Shown piece by piece: positions 15,937 through 22,117 of a stretch of 44,706 nucleotides of DNA. Each line of letters begins with the position of its first letter. The first letter of the stretch is position 1. The stretch lies in assembly GCA_022340285.1 (NCBI GenBank), contig JAJDOG010000054.1, forward strand, positions 1 to 44,706. The letters are read 5' to 3'. This stretch comes from Betaproteobacteria bacterium. GTDB taxonomy: Bacteria; Pseudomonadota; Gammaproteobacteria; Burkholderiales; SG8-39. The notes under the pieces were generated by a model. It was not told where the DNA came from and did not search any database. It saw nothing but the letters and a program-made list of their open reading frames with translations. The position numbers and the translations under genes are program-made.

Positions 15937-16545
15937 ATGGTCCTGCCGCGCTGGACCCGGCTAATCTCCGCTGCTGTCCTGCTCGCGCTCGTTGCCATTG
16001 CCGGAGCGATTCGCCAGGCGGAATCGGCGGAGCCACGCGCCGCGCGCAGCGCACCGGTTGACGCGGGCGATGTAGCACCCGACTTCACCCTCCTCGATCA
16101 GGACGGGCGGGCTCGCACGCTTTCGAAAGAGCGGGCGACGAAGGACGCGGTCGTTCTGATCTTCTACCGCGGCCACTGGTGACCGTACTGCGGCCGGCAG
16201 TTGGCCGGCCTGCGCTCGCTCATCGAGCCTGGCGAGGCAGTGAGCCTCTGGGCGATCAGTGTCGACTCGGCGGCCGACAGCCGCGCGTTCGCCGCATCGA
16301 TCGCGGCCGACGGTCGCGGGGAAGTCGCGTTTCGCCTGCTGTCGGACCCCGATCACCGCGTGATCGACGCGTACGGTCTCGCGGATCCCCGCTATGCCAA
16401 GCTTGCGTACTTCGGGATTTCCTATCCGGCCGCGTACGTCGTCGACCGGACCGGGCGCATCACCTGGGCGCGGATCGACCGCGACTACACGCAACGTCCG
16501 CCGAATCGCGAGATCCGCGCCGCGATCGACGCGCTGAAACGCTGA
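15937..16545 (+). CDS. Predicted selenoprotein: exported AhpC/TSA-family redoxin with UGA (Sec82) in a UPYC active site
   Basis: One uninterrupted frame of 202 residues results if the TGA at 16180-16182 is read as selenocysteine. Residues 1-31 form a signal peptide or membrane anchor. The thioredoxin-fold part begins VAPDFTLLDQDG and reaches FYRGHW-U82-PYC85-GRQLAGL. In redoxins of this PRX-like type the motif is FYRGxWCPYC, so the UGA sits precisely at the catalytic first Cys and the partner Cys85 is kept. The 120 residues after it continue the fold (AISVDS, LSDPDHRVIDAYG, YPAAYVVDRTGRI) without another stop or shift. A GC-rich hairpin at 16192-16210 fits a bacterial SECIS element. Likely a peroxide- or thiol-handling periplasmic oxidoreductase. 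It starts 6 bp after egtD with no clear Shine-Dalgarno. A nonsense mutation or base error (TGC to TGA) is the main alternative; no Sec machinery genes are in the window. Confidence 0.72.
16180..16210 (+). promoter_or_regulatory. Candidate bacterial SECIS element with UGA codon
   Basis: TGA at 16180-16182 is followed 16 nt before the apical loop by GGCCGGC (16192-16198), loop AGTTG (16199-16203) and GCCGGCC (16204-16210): a perfect 7-bp stem. The published bacterial SECIS pattern asks for 16-37 nt from UGA to loop, a loop of 3-14 nt and a G among its first two bases; all are met, the first only just. The stem also encodes conserved protein sequence, so the match could be partly fortuitous in GC-rich DNA. 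Confidence 0.6.
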
Positions 16546-16560
16546 ATCGCAAAGCGGGAT

Positions 16561-16932
16561 TCACTCCGTTAGCCAGTTGAGCGCTGCGCCCGGGTCGGTG
16601 AAGGACTGGAAGGCAAAGCCTTGGCTGGCCGCGAACACCTCGAAGTAGCGGCCGAGGTTCAGTTCGTCCTCGGTGCGATGCAGGGAAGCGACCTTGTGGC
16701 CGATCCCCAGTCCCGCTAGCTCCAGATCGGCGGCGACCTCGAAGAGATCCGAGACCGCGAGCGGACCCTCGTCCCTCTGGCGCCAGTCGATCAGCACGTG
16801 ATGGCCCTCGCTCTTGGCGAATTCGCCCACGATTTCGGCGAGCTGCTTGCGGCTCGATTCCAGGTCGAGCTCGCCGTTGCGGTTCGTTCGCAGGAAGTCG
16901 CGCGTGGTCACTACGCGGATATCGAATACCAT
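16561..16932 (-). CDS. Small soluble protein of unknown function (STAS/SpoIIAA-like fold suspected)
   Basis: This 123-residue protein has no signal peptide or membrane segment. Alternating strands and helices (FDIRVVTTR, HHVLIDWRQ, HKVASLHRTED, GFAFQSFTDPGAALNWL) and the ending FTDPGAALNWL resemble small STAS-like or SpoIIAA-like domains often annotated as hypothetical. ATG at 16932 is the clear start, though the Shine-Dalgarno is weak. It converges on the redoxin gene with a 15-bp gap and lies 40 bp after the IclR regulator stop on the same strand, so the two could be co-transcribed. I do not assign a function. Confidence 0.65.
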   Translation of the reverse strand: MVFDIRVVTTRDFLRTNRNGELDLESSRKQLAEIVGEFAKSEGHHVLIDWRQRDEGPLAVSDLFEVAADLELAGLGIGHKVASLHRTEDELNLGRYFEVFAASQGFAFQSFTDPGAALNWLTE

Positions 16933-16972
16933 GGATCGGCGATTTCGCGCTGTTGCAACATTTCGGCAACAA

Positions 16973-17794
16973 TCATTCTACATTCGCCGACTTGCGTGTG
17001 GGGAGCGCGACCCCGGCGACCGGTGAATGACCAACCGCCTGCGAGACCTTCTCGGCGGTTTCCTTGACGACCCAGGACCACTGCGGCTTCATGCGCTCGG
17101 CGGGCGCCGAGAGCGAGAGACCCGCCACCAGGGTGCCGGCATCGTCGCGAATGCCCGCTGCAATGCATCGCACTCCGACTTCGGCCTCCTCGTTATCGGT
17201 GGCATAGCCCTGTCTGCGCACCTTTTCGAGCTCCTTCTCCAGCGCGGGCAGGGCATGCAGCGTGTTGCGCGTGTAGGTCGGCAGTCCGGTGCGTTCGGCG
17301 TAGGTCCGGACGGCCTCCGGGGACTCCTCGGCGAGAAACAGCTTGCCGACCGCGGTGATGTGCAGTGGCGCCCGCGCGCCGATGATGTTGACGACGCGCA
17401 TGAGCGAGCGACCGCTCGAAGTGCGCTCGATGTAGACGATCTCGTCATCGCGCCGCACCGAGAGATTGACCGCCTCGCCCGTCACGGCGTGAAGCTCGCG
17501 CATGAGCGGAAGCGCGTGCTCGCGTACGCTGATGCGCGACTTGACGAGGTTTCCGAGCTCGAGCAACCGGAGACCGAGCCGGTAGCTGCCCTGGTCGACG
17601 CGTTCCACGAGGCGGTCGTTCACGAGCGCGGTTAGGATGCGATGCGCGGTAGACGGGTGCAGGCCCGCCGCCGCGGCGAGCTGCTTCAGTCCGACCGCGT
17701 TGGGGGACTCGCCGAGCACATCGATCAGCTTGGTCATGCGCTCGATGACCTGAATCGAACTCTTCGACTCCTTGCTCGCTTCCCGTGTTGCCAC
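16973..17794 (-). CDS. IclR-family transcriptional regulator
   Basis: This 273-residue cytoplasmic regulator has an N-terminal winged helix-turn-helix (residues 15-75, with LKQLAAAAGLHPSTAHRILT) and a C-terminal IclR effector domain (about 90-250; IGARAPLHITAVGKLFLAE, GYATDNEEAEVGVRCIAAGI). GTG at 17794 is supported by GGAG six bases upstream. It is divergent from the LutA-like gene across 175 bp, so control of the lutAB-like genes or the downstream catabolic genes is a reasonable inference. The effector is unknown. It is downstream-linked to the small unknown gene on the same strand. Confidence 0.92.
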   Translation of the reverse strand: MATREASKESKSSIQVIERMTKLIDVLGESPNAVGLKQLAAAAGLHPSTAHRILTALVNDRLVERVDQGSYRLGLRLLELGNLVKSRISVREHALPLMRELHAVTGEAVNLSVRRDDEIVYIERTSSGRSLMRVVNIIGARAPLHITAVGKLFLAEESPEAVRTYAERTGLPTYTRNTLHALPALEKELEKVRRQGYATDNEEAEVGVRCIAAGIRDDAGTLVAGLSLSAPAERMKPQWSWVVKETAEKVSQAVGHSPVAGVALPTRKSANVE

Positions 17795-17969
17795 CCTGCG
17801 CTCCGTCGATGCGAGTTGATCAATGACTGACGACTTCGAGGCCGGCCCGTCCCGCTGCCAGATGCCGCAATTCTAACCCGCGATCCGGAATCGAAGGCGG
17901 AGCGCGCACTTCCCTGTGATAACATCAGCGCGCCGTCCGGCCGGCGAAACCCTCAGAGCGTTCCTTGCC

Positions 17970-18707
17970 ATGCGCGTTGGCCTCTTCGTCACCTGTCTCG
18001 TCGATCTCATGCGTCCGAACATCGGCTTCGCAGCGCTCGAGCTGCTGGAGTCAGCGGGCTGCGAGGTCGTCGTTCCGGCGACGCAGACCTGCTGCGGCCA
18101 ACCCGGTTACAACTCGGGTGATCGTGAATCCGCCCGCGCGCTGGCGCTCAAGGTACTCGAAGAATTCGAGGCGTGCGAGTACGTCGTGGCGCCCTCGGGA
18201 TCGTGCAGCGGCATGATCCGCACGCACTATCCGGACCTCTTCCGCGATGCGCCGGCCGATCTGGATCGCATCGAGCGCCTGTCGGCCCGGACCTACGAGC
18301 TCACGGACTTTCTCGTGAATGTCGCGGCGATTGCGCGGGTGCCCGGAAAGTACCGTGGCGCCGTGACCTACCACGACAGCTGCGCCGGGCTGCGCGAGCT
18401 CGGCGTGAAGGCGCAGCCGCGCGCGCTGCTTGCGAAGATGGACGGTGTCGCGCTGACCGAAATGGAAGACTGCGCCGTTTGCTGCGGGTTCGGTGGAACG
18501 TTCTCCGTGAAGTTCGGCGACATCTCGGCCGCGATGGCCGAGAAGAAATGCGAGCACATCCAGGCGAGCGGCGCGGAGACGGTGGTTCTCGGCGACCTCG
18601 GCTGCATGCTGAACATCGAGGGACGGTTGCGGCGACGGGGTGACAGCCGGACGCGCGTGCTGCATGTCGCCGAAGTGCTGTCCGGCCGCGACCTAAAGGG
18701 TGATTAG
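17970..18707 (+). CDS. lutA: LutA/YkgE-type cysteine-rich Fe-S oxidoreductase subunit
   Basis: This 245-residue protein carries two CCG-domain motifs: TCCGQPGYNSG (Cys41-Cys42) and VCCGFGGTFSV (Cys171-Cys172). Such domains bind an iron-sulphur centre in heterodisulphide-reductase-like proteins. With LutB and LutC, LutA forms a cytoplasmic L-lactate-oxidising complex. The ATG at 17970 begins the conserved first strand (VGLFVTCLVD). The lutB-like gene lies 171 bp downstream, separated by two repeat units, an unusually wide gap for this pair. It is divergent from the IclR gene. The family is clear; lactate as substrate is inferred from homologues. Confidence 0.88.
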   Translation: MRVGLFVTCLVDLMRPNIGFAALELLESAGCEVVVPATQTCCGQPGYNSGDRESARALALKVLEEFEACEYVVAPSGSCSGMIRTHYPDLFRDAPADLDRIERLSARTYELTDFLVNVAAIARVPGKYRGAVTYHDSCAGLRELGVKAQPRALLAKMDGVALTEMEDCAVCCGFGGTFSVKFGDISAAMAEKKCEHIQASGAETVVLGDLGCMLNIEGRLRRRGDSRTRVLHVAEVLSGRDLKGD

Positions 18708-18740
18708 AAGCCTTATCGAGATGGACTGCCCAGGCAAGCA

Positions 18741-18811
18741 GGGGGATATACAAGGGGCTTGCCCCTTGTTCGTTCGGGGATATACAAGGGGGGGTCCCCT
18801 CTCGTTCGTTG
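18741..18811. repeat. Tandem pair of GGGGATATACAAGGGG palindromic repeats
   Basis: Two similar units stand head to tail in the lutA-lutB gap. Each has GGGGATATACAAGGGG, a short centre, CCCCT, then CGTTCGTT-type sequence. The first contains a perfect CAAGGGGC / GCCCCTTG hairpin (18751-18768). A third unit occurs at 20315-20352, just after lutB. They flank the lutB-like gene on both sides. Confidence 0.7.
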
Positions 18812-18878
18812 AAAGCGCCTTTGCCTCGCGGCGCCACGAGCGCCACACTCGAGACAAGACCTGATCGCGATTGCAACC

Positions 18879-20285
18879 ATGGAATCCCAATCGATTCACT
18901 TCAAGAAACGCGTCGCCGGCGAGCTTGCCAACGCGCAGCTGCAGTCGAACATGCGCCGCTTCGGCGGGCGGTTCAAGATGGCGCGCGCGAAGGTGGTCGG
19001 CGAGGTCGATGATTGGGAGGGCACCCGATCGGCCGGCGCCGAGGCGCGCGACCGCGCGCTCAACAACCTGGACACCTGGATCGAGCGCTTCGAGTCGGAA
19101 GCCACGCGGCGCGGCGCGACGGTGCTGTTCGCCGAAACCGGGGCCGACGTGGCGGAGCTCGTCATCGATATCTGCCGGCGCCATGGGGTCAAGAAAGCTG
19201 CCAAGTCGAAGTCGATGCTGTCCGAGGAGGCGCTTCTCAACCAGCGGCTGGAGGCGGCCGGCGTGCAGCCGGTGGAAACGGACCTCGGCGAATACATTCT
19301 CCAGCTCGCGGGCGAGGTGCCTTCCCACATCATTGCTCCCGCGATTCACAAGAGCAAGGAGGAGGTCGCCGATCTCTTCGAGCGGGAGCACCACCGGCCG
19401 CGCACGCTGGACATTCCGCAAATGACGCGCGAAGCGCGCGAGGTGCTGCGCGCGCATTTTCTGTCCGCCGACATGGGCATCTCGGGCGGAAATTTCCTCA
19501 TCGCCGAGACCGGCTCGGTCGCGCTGGTCACGAACGAAGGCAACGGCCGCATGGTGACCACGCTGCCACGCGTGCACGTCTGCATCACCGGCATCGAGAA
19601 AGTGCTGCCCACGCTCGAGGACCTGTCGCTTCTCATGCGCCTTCTGCCGCGCTCGGCCACCGGGCAGTCGATATCGAACTACTTCACTGTGCTGACTGGC
19701 GCCCGACAGCCTGGCGACCGCGACGGGCCCGAGCACATGTACTTCGTCCTGGTCGACAATGGCCGGACGAACCTGGTCGGCGGCGACATGCAGGAAATGC
19801 TGCGCTGCATCCGCTGCGGCGCGTGCATGAACCATTGCCCCGTGTACCAGACCATCGGCGGCCATGCCTACGGGTGGGTGTATCCCGGGCCGATGGGCTC
19901 GGTGCTGACGCCTTCCTACGTGGGTCTGGAGAATGCCCTCGACCTGCCGCACGCTGCGACGCTCTGCGGCGAATGCAGCGTAGCTTGTCCGGTGAAGATT
20001 CCGCTGCCCGATCTGCTGCGCAAGCTACGCGAGAAGCAGGTGGAGAGGGGCCTGAGACCGGCGAGCGAGCGGCTCGGCATCCGCATCTGGTCATGGGTCG
20101 CGCAGCGACCACGACTCTATGCGTTCGCCACGCGCGTTGCCACCCGCTACCTACGCTTCCAGGGGGGCCGCGCTCGCATGATCAGTCATCTGCCGCTCGG
20201 AAAGGGCTGGACGCTGGGGCGCGACATGCCGGCGCCGCCCGGGAGAACGTTCCGGGAGCTTTATGCGAAGCGCAAAGCTCAGTGA
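18879..20285 (+). CDS. lutB: LutB-type Fe-S protein (LUD domain plus 2x[4Fe-4S] domain)
   Basis: This 468-residue protein has an N-terminal LUD domain (about 70-295, with MGISGGNFLIAETGSVALVT) and a C-terminal ferredoxin-like domain. The two cluster motifs are CIRCGACMNHCP (Cys310, 313, 316, 320) and CGECSVACPV (from Cys363). Homologues work with LutA and LutC in L-lactate oxidation to pyruvate in the cytoplasm. The start is the ATG at 18879. No lutC-like gene follows; instead the next gene is a deacetylase-fold protein. The last 60 bp, from an internal ATG to the stop, are duplicated at 20353-20412, beyond a repeat unit. Confidence 0.9.
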   Translation: MESQSIHFKKRVAGELANAQLQSNMRRFGGRFKMARAKVVGEVDDWEGTRSAGAEARDRALNNLDTWIERFESEATRRGATVLFAETGADVAELVIDICRRHGVKKAAKSKSMLSEEALLNQRLEAAGVQPVETDLGEYILQLAGEVPSHIIAPAIHKSKEEVADLFEREHHRPRTLDIPQMTREAREVLRAHFLSADMGISGGNFLIAETGSVALVTNEGNGRMVTTLPRVHVCITGIEKVLPTLEDLSLLMRLLPRSATGQSISNYFTVLTGARQPGDRDGPEHMYFVLVDNGRTNLVGGDMQEMLRCIRCGACMNHCPVYQTIGGHAYGWVYPGPMGSVLTPSYVGLENALDLPHAATLCGECSVACPVKIPLPDLLRKLREKQVERGLRPASERLGIRIWSWVAQRPRLYAFATRVATRYLRFQGGRARMISHLPLGKGWTLGRDMPAPPGRTFRELYAKRKAQ

Positions 20286-20314
20286 AGCACTTGCCACCCG
20301 GGTGGCGCTGACTC

Positions 20315-20352
20315 GGGGGATCTACAAGGGGGCGAAGCCCTCTTGTTCGGTC
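20315..20352. repeat. Third copy of the ATATACAAGGGG-type palindromic repeat
   Basis: GGGGGATCTACAAGGGGG, a short GCGAAG centre, and CCCTCTTGTTCGGTC repeat the unit seen twice at 18741-18811. It ends one base before the ATG of the duplicated lutB tail. Confidence 0.65.
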
Positions 20353-20412
20353 ATGCCGGCGCCGCCCGGGAGAACGTTCCGGGAACTCTACGCTCGACGC
20401 AAGGCGCAGTGA
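20353..20412 (+). pseudogene. Duplicated 3' end of a lutB-like gene (20-codon remnant)
   Basis: This segment repeats the last 20 codons of lutB (20226-20285): MPAPPGRTFRELYA then RRKAQ and stop, against KRKAQ in the intact gene. The first 32 bases are identical. The rest differs at seven or eight positions that are almost all synonymous. Such a pattern suggests the tail of a separate lutB homologue or allele that evolved under selection, not a recent slip copy. It is not a gene by itself. Confidence 0.7.
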
Positions 20413-20436
20413 CTGCGGCGGAGACTGGGGAGAGGT

Positions 20437-21312
20437 ATGCCTAACTTTCGCGAACGCATCCCTTACTCGGCGATCGTCGATCGACCTCCGCTCAGGCTGC
20501 CGGACGGCGCACGCATCATCGTCTGGACGATCGTGAACGTCGAGGAATGGCAGAACGAGCGGCCGATGCCGCGCACGGTGCTGCCGCCACCGATGGGACA
20601 GCCGCTCTTGCCCGACCTTCCCAACTGGGCGTGGCACGAGTACGGCATGCGCGTCGGCTTCTGGCGGGTGGCCGAGTGCCTGGAACGCTTCGGCGTCAGA
20701 GCGACGCTCGCGACGAACGGCTCGGTCTGCCGGAGCTATCCGCGCATCGCCAGCGCAGCCCTCGATGCAGGCTGGGAGTTCATGGGTCACGGCTACGTGC
20801 AGGGTCCGATGCACCATCTCGAGGATCAGCGAGCCGCCATTCGCGACACGATCAAGGCCATCCGCGGAGTTGCCGGGCGACCGCCGCGCGGCTGGGAGAG
20901 CCCGGGGCTCACCGAGACCGACGACACGATCGATCTCCTCAAGGCGGAGGGGATCGAGTACGTCGCGGACTGGGTGCTGGACGATCAGCCGTGCCGCATC
21001 GCAACCGCGCACGGGCCGATGGTCTCGGTCCCGTATACGGTCGAGCTCAACGACATTTCGATGATGGCCTTGCAGCATCACCCTTCCGAGGAGATGCTGC
21101 GACGCGGAGTCGACCACTTCGAGCGGCTCTACACCGAGAGCGAGCGGATCACCCGCGTCATGAGCATCAGCATGCATCCGTACCTCTCCGGCGTGCCGCA
21201 TCGCATCGGCTATGTCGAGAAGCTCTACGCGCACATCGCCGCGCGGCCCGGCGTGCTCTTCTGGACCGGCGATCAGATCCTCGACTGGTATCTCGGCGAA
21301 GCCGCCGCGTAG
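20437..21312 (+). CDS. Polysaccharide-deacetylase-fold protein (PuuE allantoinase-like)
   Basis: This 291-residue cytoplasmic protein has the NodB-like (beta/alpha)7 fold of polysaccharide deacetylases. Its pattern (VNVEEW near 34, MGHGYVQGPMHHL near 116, ESPGLTETDDTIDLL near 150, FWTGDQILDWY at the end) resembles the PuuE-type branch that acts on cyclic amides such as allantoin, more than the cell-wall deacetylases. There is no signal peptide, which also favours a small-molecule substrate. ATG at 20437 has GGGGAGAGG directly upstream. It precedes a TetR gene and faces the HyuA/HyuB operon, so an amidohydrolase role in the same pathway is plausible. Substrate unproven. Confidence 0.8.
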   Translation: MPNFRERIPYSAIVDRPPLRLPDGARIIVWTIVNVEEWQNERPMPRTVLPPPMGQPLLPDLPNWAWHEYGMRVGFWRVAECLERFGVRATLATNGSVCRSYPRIASAALDAGWEFMGHGYVQGPMHHLEDQRAAIRDTIKAIRGVAGRPPRGWESPGLTETDDTIDLLKAEGIEYVADWVLDDQPCRIATAHGPMVSVPYTVELNDISMMALQHHPSEEMLRRGVDHFERLYTESERITRVMSISMHPYLSGVPHRIGYVEKLYAHIAARPGVLFWTGDQILDWYLGEAAA

Positions 21313-21370
21313 TGGCGCGGGACGCAACGTGAAGCCCGCACGGCGCAAGGCAGGGGCAGGCGCCACGCGG

Positions 21371-22117
21371 ATGAACTCGGCGGCCCGCCGGCGCCTCGCG
21401 CCCGACGAGCGCGAGCGCCAGATCGTCGAGGCGGCGATCGAGTTCTTCTCCGAAGTCGGATTCGGCGGGCAGACGCGCGAGCTCTCGCGACGGCTGGGCA
21501 TCACCCAGCCGCTTCTCTACCGGTACTTTCCTTCGAAGCAAGATCTAATCGAGCGGGTCTACCGCACCGTCTACCTCGGTCCCTGGGATCCCGGCTGGGA
21601 ACGGCTGCTCGACGACCGGACGATCCCGCTGCGGGAGCGGCTCGTCGAATTCTACGGTCGCTATACCGCCGCCATCTTCAACCCGACCTGGCTGCGGATC
21701 TATCTCTACTCCGGGCTGCTCGGCGTAGGTTTCAACAAGCGCTACCTCGCCAGGCTCGAGCGGCGCGTGCTCGCACGCATCTGCCGCGAGCTGCGCCATG
21801 AATGGGGGCTGCCGAGCCCGGGCCGGGTGCCGATCCGGGATGCCGAGATGGAGCTCGTCCAGGGCCTGCAGGCCGCGATCTTCTATCACGGCGTGCGCAA
21901 GCACGTCTACGGCATCGACGTGCGACCCGAGACGGGCCGTGCGATCGCGATCGCGGTGGACGCGATGCTCGAGGGCGCTCCCCGCGAAATGCGCCACCTC
22001 GTCGGCGGCGCGCGCGCTATTTCAGGCGCAGCTCCACGTCGCGCAGGAGCGGCTCGGAAGCGATCGCGATCTCGTTCTCGATCAGCGCGCCGCACCCCGG
22101 GCAGTAGAACTGCCTGA
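21371..22117 (+). CDS. TetR-family transcriptional regulator
   Basis: This protein of about 248 residues has an N-terminal helix-turn-helix: ERQIVEAAIEFFSEVGFGG, then RELSRRLGITQPLLYRYFPS. A C-terminal ligand domain with aromatic-rich helices follows. ATG at 21371 is taken as start; an in-frame GTG at 21329 would add 14 basic residues and cannot be ruled out. The last 35 residues are Arg/Ser-rich and their codons lie antisense to the 3' end of hyuB (101-bp overlap), so the C-terminus may have been extended by loss of an earlier stop. It follows the deacetylase-fold gene by 58 bp and is convergent with the HyuB-HyuA operon, its most likely target. Confidence 0.87.
   Translation: MNSAARRRLAPDERERQIVEAAIEFFSEVGFGGQTRELSRRLGITQPLLYRYFPSKQDLIERVYRTVYLGPWDPGWERLLDDRTIPLRERLVEFYGRYTAAIFNPTWLRIYLYSGLLGVGFNKRYLARLERRVLARICRELRHEWGLPSPGRVPIRDAEMELVQGLQAAIFYHGVRKHVYGIDVRPETGRAIAIAVDAMLEGAPREMRHLVGGARAISGAAPRRAGAARKRSRSRSRSARRTPGSRTA

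Noticed and set aside
16180-16182. Reading the redoxin as a simple nonsense pseudogene
   Set aside because: The stop falls exactly on the catalytic Cys codon, the downstream 120 codons are intact, and a SECIS-like hairpin follows. Kept as the main alternative but not the preferred call.
20353-20412. Treating the duplicated lutB tail as a small gene
   Set aside because: It is only the C-terminal 20 codons of LutB, has no ribosome binding site and directly abuts a repeat.
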